NCBI GenBank assembly: GCA_044508835.1
Contig: JBIQHD010000006.1
Location: 1 to 64,000 of the forward strand
Origin: JAKFDI01 sp044508835
Lineage (GTDB): Bacteria; Pseudomonadota; Gammaproteobacteria; Burkholderiales; Burkholderiaceae_C
Direction: 5' to 3'
Length of the DNA stretch: 64,000 bases
Shown here: piece by piece, positions 28,417 through 37,075 of the stretch
Layout: the number at the start of each line of letters is the position of its first letter
How positions within the stretch are numbered: the first letter of the stretch is position 1
Position numbers and translations under genes: made by a program
Notes under the pieces: generated by a model
The model's input: only the letters and a program-made list of their open reading frames with translations
Told to the model about the DNA's origin: nothing
The model's database searches: none

Positions 28417-29190
28417 ATGTCTTCCCGCCCCGTCGTGCTGGTCACCGGCGCGGCCCGCCGCCTGGGCCGCGCGATCACGCTCGACCTGGCGGCGCACGGC
28501 TTCGACGTCGCCCTGCACTACGGCCGCTCGCGCGGCGAGGCCGAAGGCACCGCCGTGCAGGCGCGCGGCTGCGGCGCCACGGCCGAGCTGTTCTGCGCCG
28601 ACCTCGCCGACGAGGCCGCCTGCCGCGCGCTGGTGCCGGCCGCGGCGGCGCGCTTCGGCCGGCTCGACGCGGTGGTCAACAACGCCGCCGCCTTCGCCTA
28701 CGACGACGCCGGGAGCTTCGGCTACGCCGCGATGGAAACCCACCTGCGCGCCAACGCCGGCGCGCCCGTCGTGCTGGCGCAGGCGCTGCACGCGCTGCCC
28801 GGCGGGCAGCCCGGCTGCGTGGTCAACCTGCTCGACCAGAAGCTGTGGAACCCCAACCCCGACTACTTCTCGTACACCCTGTCCAAGGCGGCGCTGCAGG
28901 CGGCCACCGTGATGCTGGCCCAGGCGCTGGCGCCGCGGCTGCGCGTGTGCGGCGTGGCGCCGGGCGTGACGCTGGTGTCGGGCGCGATGAGCGACGAGGA
29001 GTTCGCCGCCGCCCACGCGCTCACGCCGCTGCGGCGCTCGTCCACGCCCGAGGACGTCGCCCGCGCCGTGCGCTTCCTGATCGAATCGCCGGCCATCACC
29101 GGCACCACGCTGCTGGTGGACGGCGGGCAACATCTGCAGGCCCAGCCGCGGGACGTGATGTTTCTCGCCAACCCCGAGAAAAGAATCTGA
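28417..29190 (+). CDS. SDR-family oxidoreductase, FolM/pteridine reductase-like
   Basis: This 257-residue short-chain dehydrogenase has the TGAARRLGRAI cofactor loop, the NNAAAF motif, Tyr and Lys in YTLSK and TGTTLLVDGGQHL near the end. The Arg-rich cofactor loop favours NADPH. The gene directly precedes folB (one-base gap), as in many betaproteobacteria where this protein reduces pterins (dihydromonapterin or dihydrofolate). ATG at 28417, starting MSSRPVVLVTGA, is preferred to an upstream ATG at 28372. The specific substrate is inferred from context. Confidence 0.88.
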   Translation: MSSRPVVLVTGAARRLGRAITLDLAAHGFDVALHYGRSRGEAEGTAVQARGCGATAELFCADLADEAACRALVPAAAARFGRLDAVVNNAAAFAYDDAGSFGYAAMETHLRANAGAPVVLAQALHALPGGQPGCVVNLLDQKLWNPNPDYFSYTLSKAALQAATVMLAQALAPRLRVCGVAPGVTLVSGAMSDEEFAAAHALTPLRRSSTPEDVARAVRFLIESPAITGTTLLVDGGQHLQAQPRDVMFLANPEKRI

Positions 29191-29191
29191 C

Positions 29192-29617
29192 ATGTACAGC
29201 CTGCTCTCCCACCCGAGCCTGATGGACTGCCGCCGGCTGTTCCTGCGCAACTACGAGGTCTGGATCAACATCGGCGTGCACGAGTTCGAGAAGAAGGGCG
29301 AGCAGCGGGTGCTCATCAACGTGGAGCTGTACATCCCGCTGGCACTGTCCACGCCCACGAACGACGAGCTCGACGAGGTGGTCGACTACGACTTCATCCG
29401 CCGCAGCATCGCCATGCGCGTGAAGCAGGGCCACATCCACCTGCAGGAAACGCTGTGCGACGACGTGCTCGCGCTGATGCTCGCGCACCCGCGCGTGAAG
29501 GCCGCGCGCGTGTCCACCGAGAAGCCGGACGTCTACCCCGACTGCGACGCGGTCGGCTGCGAGGTGTTCGGCATGTCCCCGTCGAAAGACCAGAAAGCCC
29601 CCGAGGAATCGAGATGA
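29192..29617 (+). CDS. folB: Dihydroneopterin aldolase
   Basis: FolB (141 residues) converts dihydroneopterin to 6-hydroxymethyl-dihydropterin in folate synthesis. LFLRNYEVWINIGVHEFEKKGEQRVLINVELYI, VVDYDFIRRSI and the ETLCDDVLALML helix are family-typical; a Lys in the C-terminal STEKPDVYPDCDAVGCEVF fits the catalytic lysine. It begins one base after the folM-like stop and ends in an ATGA overlap with ttcA, so all three are likely translated from one message. Confidence 0.94.
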   Translation: MYSLLSHPSLMDCRRLFLRNYEVWINIGVHEFEKKGEQRVLINVELYIPLALSTPTNDELDEVVDYDFIRRSIAMRVKQGHIHLQETLCDDVLALMLAHPRVKAARVSTEKPDVYPDCDAVGCEVFGMSPSKDQKAPEESR

Positions 29618-30570
29618 GTGCCGTGCTCGACAGCAACACCCCCGCCACCGCGCCCGGCGCGCGCCGCGAACGCGACGACCGCGAGACGCGCAAGCTCTCC
29701 AAGCGCCTGCACCGCCTGGTCGGCCACGCCATCGCCGACTTCAACATGATCGAGGACGGCGACAAGGTCATGGTGTGCGTCTCGGGCGGCAAGGACAGCT
29801 ACGCCCTGCTCGACATCCTGAACAACCTGCGCCAGCGCGCGCCGATCCGCTTCGACCTCGTCGCCGTCAACCTCGACCAGAAGCAGCCCGGCTTCCCCGA
29901 GCACGTGCTGCCCGAGTACCTGGCGAGCGTGGGCGTGCCCTTCCACATCGAGAACCAGGACACGTATTCCATCGTCAAGCGCGTCATCCCCGAGGGGCAG
30001 ACGATGTGCAGCCTGTGCTCGCGGCTGCGCCGGGGCATCCTCTACCGCGTGGCGGGCGAGCTGGGCGCCACCAAGATCGCGCTCGGCCACCACCGCGACG
30101 ACATGCTGCAGACGCTGTTCATGAACATGTTCTTCGGCAGCCGCCTCAAGGGCATGCCGCCCAAGCTCGTGAGCGACGACGGCAGGAACATCGTCATCCG
30201 CCCGCTCGCCTACGTGGCCGAGACCGACCTGGAGCGCTGGGCGGCGCACCGGCAGTTCCCCATCATCCCCTGCAGCCTGTGCGGCAACCAGGAGAACCTG
30301 CAGCGGGTGCAGATGAAGCAGATGCTGCGCGAATGGGACCGCAAGTTCCCCGGCCGGCTGGACAACATGTTCACCGCCATGGGCAACGTCGTGCCCTCGC
30401 ACCTGATGGACCGGAAACTCTATCCCTTCACCACGCTCCAAACGACGGGCGTGGCCGACCGCAACGGCGACCGCGCCTTCGACGACGACGAGGACGACTG
30501 CGCGCCGCCCCTCGCCGCGCACACGATCACGCTGCACCGCCACGACGACCGGGACGGTGACGACGACTGA
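29614..30570 (+). CDS. ttcA: tRNA 2-thiocytidine synthetase
   Basis: TtcA (318 residues) thiolates cytidine 32 of certain tRNAs using an iron-sulfur cluster and ATP. The PP-loop SGGKDS lies at 57-62. The cluster-binding cysteines appear as CSLC in GQTMCSLCSRLRRG and again in IIPCSLCGNQ. The C-terminus ends in an Asp/His-rich tail (DDDEDDC and DDRDGDDD). The start ATG overlaps the folB stop. The next gene, a lipoprotein, follows by 28 bases. Confidence 0.96.
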   Translation: MSAVLDSNTPATAPGARRERDDRETRKLSKRLHRLVGHAIADFNMIEDGDKVMVCVSGGKDSYALLDILNNLRQRAPIRFDLVAVNLDQKQPGFPEHVLPEYLASVGVPFHIENQDTYSIVKRVIPEGQTMCSLCSRLRRGILYRVAGELGATKIALGHHRDDMLQTLFMNMFFGSRLKGMPPKLVSDDGRNIVIRPLAYVAETDLERWAAHRQFPIIPCSLCGNQENLQRVQMKQMLREWDRKFPGRLDNMFTAMGNVVPSHLMDRKLYPFTTLQTTGVADRNGDRAFDDDEDDCAPPLAAHTITLHRHDDRDGDDD

Positions 30571-30598
30571 GCGGCACGCCGCCTGCTGGAGAACCGCC

Positions 30599-31180
30599 AT
30601 GTGGAAGACCGTCCCCCTCCTCGCCGCCGCGGCGCTGTTCGCCGGCTGCGCGAACATGACCGAGCTGCACAGCGACGTCTCCACCTACAGCCAGTGGCCC
30701 GCCGCCCGCCAGCCGGGCAGCTATGCCTTCGAGCGCCTGCCCTCGCAGCGCGAGAACGCCGACCAGCAGCTGATCGAGGACGCCGCGCGCACCGCCCTGG
30801 AAGGCGCGGGCTTCACGCCGGCCGCCGACGACGCCAAGGCCGACGTGAAGGTCCAGGTCGGCGCGCGCGTGAGCATGAACCAGGTGCTGCCCTACCCCGA
30901 CCCCTTCTGGGGCTGGGGCTACGGCCGCTTCTACGGCGGGCGCGGCGCCTTCTTCGGCCCGAGCTTCAACATGCACTACCCCGTGACCACCTACGCGCGC
31001 GAGGTGATGGTGCTGATCCGCGACAGCAAGAGCGGCCAGCCGCTGTTCGAGGGGCGCGCCGTGAGCGACGGCGTGTCGCCCTCGGCGCGCGAGCTGCTGC
31101 CGGCGCTGTTCGAGGCCGCGCTGAAGGACTTTCCCCAGGGCGGCGTGAACCCGCGCAAGGTCACCACGCGGCTGCAGTAG
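30599..31180 (+). CDS. DUF4136 family lipoprotein
   Basis: This 193-residue protein has a short signal peptide ending in the lipobox FAGC, so it is probably anchored to the outer membrane from the periplasm. The DUF4136 domain spans about 35-190, with SYAFERLPSQ, ADVKVQVGARV, an aromatic Gly-rich loop (GWGYGRFYGGRGAFFG) and EVMVLIRDSKSGQPLFEGRA. The family has no known activity. GGAG precedes the ATG. The gene's last 20 bases overlap the convergent DUF6279 gene. Confidence 0.9.
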   Translation: MWKTVPLLAAAALFAGCANMTELHSDVSTYSQWPAARQPGSYAFERLPSQRENADQQLIEDAARTALEGAGFTPAADDAKADVKVQVGARVSMNQVLPYPDPFWGWGYGRFYGGRGAFFGPSFNMHYPVTTYAREVMVLIRDSKSGQPLFEGRAVSDGVSPSARELLPALFEAALKDFPQGGVNPRKVTTRLQ

Positions 31181-32063
31181 CGGCCTCCGGCGAGGCGGCG
31201 GCGAGCGCCCGCACGTCGTCCTCGTAGCCCTGCAGCTTGCCCGCCGCGTGCGCGCGCTGGGCCGGCGTCATGGCGTTGTGGATGTCGGCGACGAAGCCGC
31301 AGTTGAATTCCCGCAGGCGCTGCTGGTCGCCGGCATGGGCCTCGCGCGGCGACCGGTGCAGCTGCGCCACGAGCATGCGCAGCATCTGCTCGACCTGCGC
31401 CGCCGGCGGACGCTCGGCCACGACGCGCCGCAGCATCCGCACCACCGCCTGCTGGCGCGCCACGCGCTCGGCGAACAGCCGCTCGGCGTCGACGGGCGAG
31501 TGCGCCACGGCCTCGGCGATGCGCTGGCGCTGGCCGTGGTCGAGCCGGCCGTAGAAGTCCTCGGCGCGCTCGACCACGCGCTTGGCGTGCGCCGCGCGCC
31601 GCGCCTCGGGGTCGGGCTGGAGGAAATCGCGGGTGAACTCGTCGTTCAGCTTGCGGTGCTTGCGCTCGAGGTGCGCGATCTGCTGCGGCGTGACCGTGAG
31701 CGCCAGCTCGGCCGCCGCCGGGATCGCCTGCGCCACGGCGCGGTCGAAGCGCGCCCGGGCCTCGTCGAACCAGCCGCAGACCTGGGCGGCCGTGGCCGGC
31801 TCCGGCGCCTCGGCGCGCAGGCGGGCGAGCAGGCGCGCGTAGCCGGGCAGCTCGCTCGCGCGGTGCCAGCGGTACCAGTCGGCCAGCGCGGCGCGCAGCT
31901 GGGGCGCCTGCGCCTCGTTCACGTCCAGGTAGCTGTCGATCCGCCAGTAGCTGAGCTGCGGCGCCTGGTTGTACGCGAAACGCAGCGTGCTGCAGCCGCC
32001 GAGCAGCAGCGCCAGCGCGCACAGGCACCCGATAATCCGGCTTCTCGACGAGGACAACGGCAT
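31161..32063 (-). CDS. DUF6279-like lipoprotein
   Basis: This 300-residue helical lipoprotein has a signal peptide (IIGCLCALALLLGGC lipobox) followed by STLRFAYNQAPQLSYWRIDSYLDVN, a conserved start of DUF6279-type proteins. The remainder is mostly alpha-helical and charged, with paired helices such as ERKHRKLNDEFTRDF and GQRQRIAEAVAHSP. No enzymatic motif is visible. ATG at 32063 overlaps the divergent glmU ATG (32062) within the tetramer CATG, so the two share no spacer and the glmU promoter must lie inside this gene. Confidence 0.82.
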   Translation of the reverse strand: MPLSSSRSRIIGCLCALALLLGGCSTLRFAYNQAPQLSYWRIDSYLDVNEAQAPQLRAALADWYRWHRASELPGYARLLARLRAEAPEPATAAQVCGWFDEARARFDRAVAQAIPAAAELALTVTPQQIAHLERKHRKLNDEFTRDFLQPDPEARRAAHAKRVVERAEDFYGRLDHGQRQRIAEAVAHSPVDAERLFAERVARQQAVVRMLRRVVAERPPAAQVEQMLRMLVAQLHRSPREAHAGDQQRLREFNCGFVADIHNAMTPAQRAHAAGKLQGYEDDVRALAAASPEAATAAAW

Positions 32064-33438
32064 GGCTCTGGACATCGTGATCATGGCGGCGGGCAAGGGC
32101 ACCCGCATGAAGTCGGCCCTGCCCAAGGTGCTGCACCGGCTCGCGGGCCAGAGCCTGCTGCAGCATGTGCTCGCGGCCGCCTCCACGCTGGCGGCCGCGC
32201 GCACCATCGTCGTCACCGGCCACGGCGCCGACGCGGTGGAAGCCGCGGTGGCGGGCCAGGGCCTGCGGTTCGCGCGCCAGATGCCGCAGCTCGGCACCGG
32301 CCATGCCGTCCAGCAAGCCGCGAGCCTGCTCGACGACGACGGCACGACGCTGATTCTCAACGGCGACGTGCCGCTGATCCAGCCCGCCACGGCGCGCGCG
32401 CTGGTCGAGGCCTGCGGCGGCGCGCGGCTGGCACTGCTGACCGTCGACCTGGCCGACCCGGCCGGCTACGGCCGCATCGTCCGCGAGGGGCCGGCCGTGC
32501 GCGGCATCGTCGAGCACAAGGACGCCACGCCCGCGCAGCGCGAAATCCGCGAGGTCTACACCGGCATGATGGCCGTGCCCACCGCGGCGCTCAAGCGCTG
32601 GCTCGCCCGCCTGACCAACGACAACGCCCAGGGCGAGTACTACCTGACCGACATCGTCGCCATGGCCGTGGCCGACGGCGTGGCCGTCACCGCCGCGCAG
32701 CCCGCGCACGAGGACGAGGTGCTGGGCGTGAACAGCCCCCTGCAGCTCGCCGACCTGGAGCGCCGCCTGCAGCGCCGCCGCGCCGAGGCGCTGATGGAGG
32801 CCGGCGTGCGCCTGGCCGACCCGGCGCGCTTCGACCTGCGCGGCGAGCTGCTGTGCGGCAGCGACGTGGAGATCGACGTCAACTGCGTCTTCGAGGGCCG
32901 CGTGCGGCTCGGCGACGGCGTGCGCATCGGCGCGAACTGCGTCATCGCCGACGCCGTGATCGAGGCCGGCGCGGTGATCCATCCCTTCACCCACATCGAC
33001 GGCGAGACGTCCGGCGCCACGGTGGGCGCCGGTGCGCGGGTCGGCCCGTTCGCGCGGCTGCGCCCCGGCGCGCAGCTCGGCGCCGACGTGCACATCGGCA
33101 ACTTCGTCGAGGTGAAGAACTCCACGCTCGCGCGCGGCGCCAAGGCCAACCACCTGGCCTACCTGGGCGACGCCACCGTGGGCGAGCGCGTGAACTACGG
33201 CGCCGGCAGCATCACCGCCAACTACGACGGCGCCAACAAGCACCGCACCGTGATCGGCGCCGACGTGCACGTGGGCAGCAACTGCGTGCTGGTCGCGCCG
33301 GTGACGCTGGGCGACGGCGCCACCGTCGGCGGCGGCTCCACCATCACCCGGGACGTACCGGCCGGCCAGCTCGCCGTGGCCCGCGGCAAGCAGGCGGCGA
33401 TCAGCGGCTGGTCGCGGCCGGTCAAGGCGAAGAAGTAG
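32062..33438 (+). CDS. glmU: Bifunctional N-acetylglucosamine-1-phosphate uridyltransferase / glucosamine-1-phosphate acetyltransferase
   Basis: GlmU (458 residues) makes UDP-GlcNAc. The N-terminal uridyltransferase has MAAGKGTRMKSALPKVLH, LNGDVPLI and EVYTGMMAV. The C-terminal acetyltransferase is a left-handed beta helix of hexapeptide repeats from about 255, with the catalytic HLAYLGDATVGERVNYGAGSITANYDG. GAGGA lies before the ATG. It works after GlmS in the same pathway although the genes are 28 kb apart. It overlaps the convergent glycosylase gene by 17 bases. Confidence 0.97.
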   Translation: MALDIVIMAAGKGTRMKSALPKVLHRLAGQSLLQHVLAAASTLAAARTIVVTGHGADAVEAAVAGQGLRFARQMPQLGTGHAVQQAASLLDDDGTTLILNGDVPLIQPATARALVEACGGARLALLTVDLADPAGYGRIVREGPAVRGIVEHKDATPAQREIREVYTGMMAVPTAALKRWLARLTNDNAQGEYYLTDIVAMAVADGVAVTAAQPAHEDEVLGVNSPLQLADLERRLQRRRAEALMEAGVRLADPARFDLRGELLCGSDVEIDVNCVFEGRVRLGDGVRIGANCVIADAVIEAGAVIHPFTHIDGETSGATVGAGARVGPFARLRPGAQLGADVHIGNFVEVKNSTLARGAKANHLAYLGDATVGERVNYGAGSITANYDGANKHRTVIGADVHVGSNCVLVAPVTLGDGATVGGGSTITRDVPAGQLAVARGKQAAISGWSRPVKAKK

Positions 33439-34228
33439 CCCCGGCCTGCTCGGCCACGTCGAGCGCGAGGCACAGGTCGTCCCAGGCGCGGGCCTTGTCC
33501 TCGAGGTTGCGCAGCAGGTAGGCCGGGTGGTAGGTCACCACCAGCGGCACGCCGTGGTAGCGGTGCACCCGCCCGCGCAGCCGGCCCACCGGCTCCTCGC
33601 TGCGCAGCAGGCTCTGCACCGCGAAGCGCCCCATCGCGAGGATGATGCGCGGCTGCAGCAACTCCACCTGCCGCAGCAGGAAGGGCTCGCACTGCGCCAG
33701 TTCCTGCGGCAGCGGATTGCGGTTGCCCGGCGGGCGGCACTTGAGGGTGTTGGCGATGTAGACCTGCTTGGCCGGGTCCGCCCCGTCCTCGCCGCGCGTG
33801 AGGCCGATGGCGCGCAGCATGTTGTCGAGCAGCTGGCCCGACTTGCCGACGAAGGGCTCGCCCTGCCTGTCCTCCTGCTCGCCCGGCGCCTCGCCCACCA
33901 CCATCCAGTGCGCGCGGGTGCTGCCGACGCCGAACACCGTCTGCCGCCGGCTGCCGCACAGCGCGCAGGCGGTGCAGCCGGCCACCGCCTCGCGCAGCGC
34001 CGGCCAGTCCATCGTCTCGATGCCAGGGACGCGTGTGCGCGCGGCGGCGGTCACGGGCGGCGCCTCGGCGGCCACCCGGGCGGGCGGTGCTGCCGGGCGA
34101 TCCGGCGCGGCGGCCGGCGGCGGGGCGTCCTCGCGCACGGCGGCGGGCGCGGCCTCGGCCGCCGCCGCGGCCGGCACCTGCAGCTCCATCTCGGCGAGCA
34201 TGGCCCGCTGGCGCTCAGTCCAGCGCAT
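33422..34228 (-). CDS. Uracil-DNA glycosylase, family 4-like
   Basis: This 268-residue glycosylase removes uracil from DNA. The catalytic core (about 75-260) has GEAPGEQEDRQGEPFVGKSGQLLDNML, NTLKCRPPGNRNP, and HPAYLLR, the pattern of iron-sulfur family 4/5 enzymes. CTACALC and CRPPG contribute cluster cysteines. The N-terminal 60 residues are a low-complexity Ala/Pro-rich tail. The start overlaps the rimI stop region by 14 bases, and the gene converges on glmU. It may be co-transcribed downstream of tsaB-rimI. Confidence 0.92.
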   Translation of the reverse strand: MRWTERQRAMLAEMELQVPAAAAAEAAPAAVREDAPPPAAAPDRPAAPPARVAAEAPPVTAAARTRVPGIETMDWPALREAVAGCTACALCGSRRQTVFGVGSTRAHWMVVGEAPGEQEDRQGEPFVGKSGQLLDNMLRAIGLTRGEDGADPAKQVYIANTLKCRPPGNRNPLPQELAQCEPFLLRQVELLQPRIILAMGRFAVQSLLRSEEPVGRLRGRVHRYHGVPLVVTYHPAYLLRNLEDKARAWDDLCLALDVAEQAGATSSP

Positions 34229-34709
34229 GCCGCGGCGCCTCCATCGCGATCTCCAGGCTCATCACCGCCGCGTCCTCGCGCCGGCCGTCCGGCGCCGGGT
34301 AGTAGCCGCGGCGCACGCCGATGTGGCGAAAGCCGTAGCGCAGGTAGAGCGAGCGCGCATGCGCATTGCTCTCGCGCACCTCGAGCCACAGCTTGAGCGC
34401 GTTCGCCTCGTGGCAGAAGGCCACCAGCTCGTCCAGCATGCGCCGCGCATGCCCGCGCCCCTGCTGCGGCGGCGCGACGGTGATGTTGAGCAGGTGCATC
34501 TCCTCGACGCCGCTCATGGCGATGTAGTAGCCGACGAGCGCCGTGTCGGCGCGGAGCACGCGCGCCAGGTAGCCGGCCGCCAGCGAATCGACGAAGTTGC
34601 CCCGCGTCCACGGGAACGGGTAGGCCTGCCGCTCGACGGCCGCCACGTCGTCGAGGTCGCCCACCGTCATGGCGCGCAGCTGCGGCGCCTCGCGCAGCAG
34701 GGCGCTCAA
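34215..34709 (-). CDS. rimI: Ribosomal protein S18 alanine N-acetyltransferase-like
   Basis: RimI (164 residues) is a GNAT enzyme that acetylates the N-terminus of ribosomal protein S18. The acetyl-CoA loop NITVAPPQQGRGHARRMLDEL and the following ANALKLWLEVRESNAHARSLYLRYGF are typical. The start is TTG at 34709 with GAGGGG upstream; ATG-MTVGDLDDV further in is the alternative. It lies 31 bases after tsaB, its usual partner, with a 12-codon frame bridging the gap. It overlaps the glycosylase gene by 14 bases. Confidence 0.92.
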   Translation of the reverse strand: MSALLREAPQLRAMTVGDLDDVAAVERQAYPFPWTRGNFVDSLAAGYLARVLRADTALVGYYIAMSGVEEMHLLNITVAPPQQGRGHARRMLDELVAFCHEANALKLWLEVRESNAHARSLYLRYGFRHIGVRRGYYPAPDGRREDAAVMSLEIAMEAPRHALD

Positions 34710-34744
34710 GACAGCCCCTCGCCCGGCGGATGCGCCGTGGTCAT
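34706..34744 (-). CDS. 12-codon bridging ORF between tsaB and rimI
   Basis: ATG at 34744 overlaps the tsaB stop as ATGA; its TGA at 34706-34708 overlaps the rimI TTG start as TTGA. The peptide would be MTTAHPPGEGLS. It may pass ribosomes from tsaB to rimI by translational coupling. It could also be chance, since no ribosome-binding site of its own is needed at an ATGA junction. Confidence 0.3.
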   Translation of the reverse strand: MTTAHPPGEGLS

Positions 34745-35469
34745 CGGCCGTTCCCGGCCTCGGCCGCGCGGCGCACGGCCTCGCGTTCGGCCGTGGTCTG
34801 CGCCACCTTGTCGCGCAGGTAGACGGGCAGCGCGAGCGCCGCGTCGACCGCCTCGCCCCGCGCCCAGGCGGCCTGCGCCAGCGGCAGCAGCGCCGCGGCA
34901 CGCGGCAAGGCCCCGGGCACGCAGGCCGCGGCGCCGGTGGCGAGCCGGCCCTCGAAGGCCCGCAGCGCGCTGCCCGCCACGCGCTGCGGCGCTTCGCGCC
35001 GCCAGCGTTCGTTCAGCCCCTCGGGCCGGGTGAGCATCGGTGCGTCGAGCACCCGCCACGCGCCGCCGGCGAAGCCGTACCGCGCCGCATAGATCTCGTC
35101 CATGCGCGCGTCCATCGCCACCCACAGCGTCTGGTCGGCGTCGCCCGCGCGCGCATCCTCGGCCACGGCCATCAGCGTGTCGAGCGCCAGCACCGGGCGC
35201 CCGCTGCCGAGGGCCAGGCCCTGCGCCGCGGCGCAGGCGGTGCGCAGCCCCGTGAAGGCGCCCGGCCCGCGGCCGAAGGCGATGGCGTCGAGCCCGGCCA
35301 TGCGCAGGCCGGCGCGCGACAGCAGCGAAAGAATCGTCGGGACCAGCGCGGCCGAGGCCTTCGCGCCGCCGGCGCCGTCGTGCAGCCACACCTGCCCGCC
35401 TGTGCCGACCGCCACGCTCATGTGCTCGGTCGACGTGTCGAAGGCGAGGAGCGCGGGCGCGGCGGGCAT
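34741..35469 (-). CDS. tsaB: tRNA threonylcarbamoyladenosine biosynthesis protein TsaB
   Basis: TsaB (242 residues) is an ASKHA-fold scaffold that pairs with TsaD to place threonylcarbamoyl on A37 of ANN-decoding tRNAs. ALLAFDTSTEHMSVAVG, the FGRGPGAFTGLRTACAAAQGLALG segment and VAMDARMDEIYAARY are characteristic. It lacks the metal-binding histidines of TsaD, as expected. TsaC, which makes the threonylcarbamoyl-AMP substrate, is encoded at 38110. TsaB leads a short operon with rimI. Confidence 0.95.
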   Translation of the reverse strand: MPAAPALLAFDTSTEHMSVAVGTGGQVWLHDGAGGAKASAALVPTILSLLSRAGLRMAGLDAIAFGRGPGAFTGLRTACAAAQGLALGSGRPVLALDTLMAVAEDARAGDADQTLWVAMDARMDEIYAARYGFAGGAWRVLDAPMLTRPEGLNERWRREAPQRVAGSALRAFEGRLATGAAACVPGALPRAAALLPLAQAAWARGEAVDAALALPVYLRDKVAQTTAEREAVRRAAEAGNGR

Positions 35470-35496
35470 GCCGGCAAGTTTAGGCCAGCCGTCCCC

Positions 35497-35537
35497 ACGC
35501 CCCCGGCCTGCCGCTTCGCGCCAGGCCCTCCGAGGGG
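35497..35537 (-). repeat. Short member of the intergenic hairpin family (F)
   Basis: On the minus strand the palindrome CCCTC-C-GAGGG (35526-35536 region) is followed by a GAA-loop hairpin with arms CCTG and CAGG (35507-35525) and then a G-run. This matches the short module seen at 41790 and 58392. It lies in the tsaB-dacB divergent spacer. Confidence 0.5.
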
Positions 35538-35595
35538 TCAAGGAAACCGGGCGGCCCGGCGTTTCCGCGAGGGGCCCCATGCGATCATTCGCCGC

Positions 35596-37035
35596 ATGCT
35601 CCACGGGCTCGTTCGCCGCGCCGCCGCCGCCTTCGCGGCGGCCTTGCTGCCCTTCGCCGCCGCCCATTCCCAGGCGCCGCCGCTCCCGCGCCCCGTGGCC
35701 GCGGCGCTGGATGCGGCCCGCATCCCCCGCGAGGCGCTCGTCGCCGTGGTGCACGAGGTCGACGCCCCACGGCCGCGCCTGGCGGTGCAGGCGCAGCGCC
35801 CGGTGAACCCGGCCTCGCTGTTCAAGCTGGTCACGACGAACGCCGCGCTCGACCTGCTCGGCCCCGCCTTCAGCTGGAAGACCGGCGTCTGGCTCGACGG
35901 CCCCGTGCGCCAGGGCGTGCTCGAGGGCAACCTCGTGATCCGCGGCAGCGGCGACCCGAAGCTCGTGCACGAGCGCGTGTGGCTGCTGCTGCGCCGCGTC
36001 CAGCAGCTCGGCGTGCGCGAGATCCGCGGCGACATCGTGCTCGACCGCAGCGCGTTCAACGGCCCCTGGCCCGACCCGGCCGCCTTCGACGACGAGCCGC
36101 GCCGCCCCTACAACGTCCAGCCCGACGCGCTGCTGCTGAACTACCACGCGCTCACGCTCGCCTTCATGCCCGACCCGGCGGCCGGCGTGGCCCGGGTGTC
36201 GAGCGAGCCGGCGCTCGCCGGCTTCGCCATCGATGCCACCGTGCCGCTGTCCAGCGCCGCCTGCGGCGACTGGCGCGATGCGCTGCGCGCCGACTTCGGC
36301 GACCCCGCGCGCCTGCGCTTCGCCGGCGCCTACCCCGCCGCCTGCGGCGAGCGCGCCTGGCCGCTCGCGCCGCCCGACGCCGCCGGCTACAACGCGCGCA
36401 TGCTGGCCGGCCTGTGGCTCGAGATGGGCGGTCGCCTCGGCGGCAGCGTGCGCGACGGCGCGGCGCCGTACGCGCCGCCGACCTTCGAGTTCGCCTCGCC
36501 TACGCTCGCCGACGTGGTGCGCGAGATCAACAAGTTCAGCAACAACGTGATGGCGCAGCAGCTCTTCCTCACGCTCGGCCTCACGCAGCGCGGCCAGGGC
36601 ACGGCCGGCGCCTCGCGCGCGGTGCTGGAGCAGTGGCTGGCCGAGCGCTTCGGCACCGCCGCGAACGGCGCGGTGGTCGACAACGGCTCGGGCCTGTCGC
36701 GCGAGCAGCGCGTCAGCGCCGAGCTGCTGGCCGCGGTGCTGCGCGCGGCGTGGGCGGGCCCGGTGATGTCGGAGCTGATGAGCTCGCTGCCGGTGAGCGG
36801 CGTCGACGGCACCCTGCGCCGCTCGAAGGCGCCCGCCGGGCGCGCCCACCTCAAGACCGGCTCGCTGCGCGACGTGGCCGGCATCGCCGGCTACGTGCTC
36901 GGCGCGAGCGGCCGCCGCTACGTGGTGGTGGCCATCGTCAGCGACCCGAACGCCGGCGCGGCGCGGCCGGCGCTCGATGCGCTGGTGCAGTGGGCCGGCG
37001 CCGACCTGCCGGCGGCGGCCAAGCTCGCCGAGTGA
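35596..37035 (+). CDS. dacB: D-alanyl-D-alanine carboxypeptidase/endopeptidase (PBP4-type)
   Basis: This 479-residue periplasmic penicillin-binding protein trims or cleaves peptidoglycan peptide cross-links. A signal peptide (LVRRAAAAFAAALLPFAAAHSQA) precedes the S13 peptidase domain. The catalytic SxxK is in PASLFKLVTT (about 73-80), SxN is in NKFSNNVMAQQLF and KTG is in HLKTGSLRDVAG. Insert domains of the class C PBP lie between the motifs. The start ATG is at 35596. It is divergent from tsaB and convergent with the SGNH-type lipoprotein gene. Confidence 0.95.
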   Translation: MLHGLVRRAAAAFAAALLPFAAAHSQAPPLPRPVAAALDAARIPREALVAVVHEVDAPRPRLAVQAQRPVNPASLFKLVTTNAALDLLGPAFSWKTGVWLDGPVRQGVLEGNLVIRGSGDPKLVHERVWLLLRRVQQLGVREIRGDIVLDRSAFNGPWPDPAAFDDEPRRPYNVQPDALLLNYHALTLAFMPDPAAGVARVSSEPALAGFAIDATVPLSSAACGDWRDALRADFGDPARLRFAGAYPAACGERAWPLAPPDAAGYNARMLAGLWLEMGGRLGGSVRDGAAPYAPPTFEFASPTLADVVREINKFSNNVMAQQLFLTLGLTQRGQGTAGASRAVLEQWLAERFGTAANGAVVDNGSGLSREQRVSAELLAAVLRAAWAGPVMSELMSSLPVSGVDGTLRRSKAPAGRAHLKTGSLRDVAGIAGYVLGASGRRYVVVAIVSDPNAGAARPALDALVQWAGADLPAAAKLAE

Positions 37036-37056
37036 GCGCCGCCGCAGGTTTGGTCA

Positions 37057-37071
37057 GCCCCCCGCGGGGGC
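37057..37071. repeat. Short GC palindrome between convergent genes
   Basis: GCCCCC and GGGGGC flank CGC in the 40-base space between convergent dacB and the SGNH-type lipoprotein gene. It could help end both transcripts but has no T-tract. Confidence 0.4.
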
Positions 37072-37075
37072 ACAC

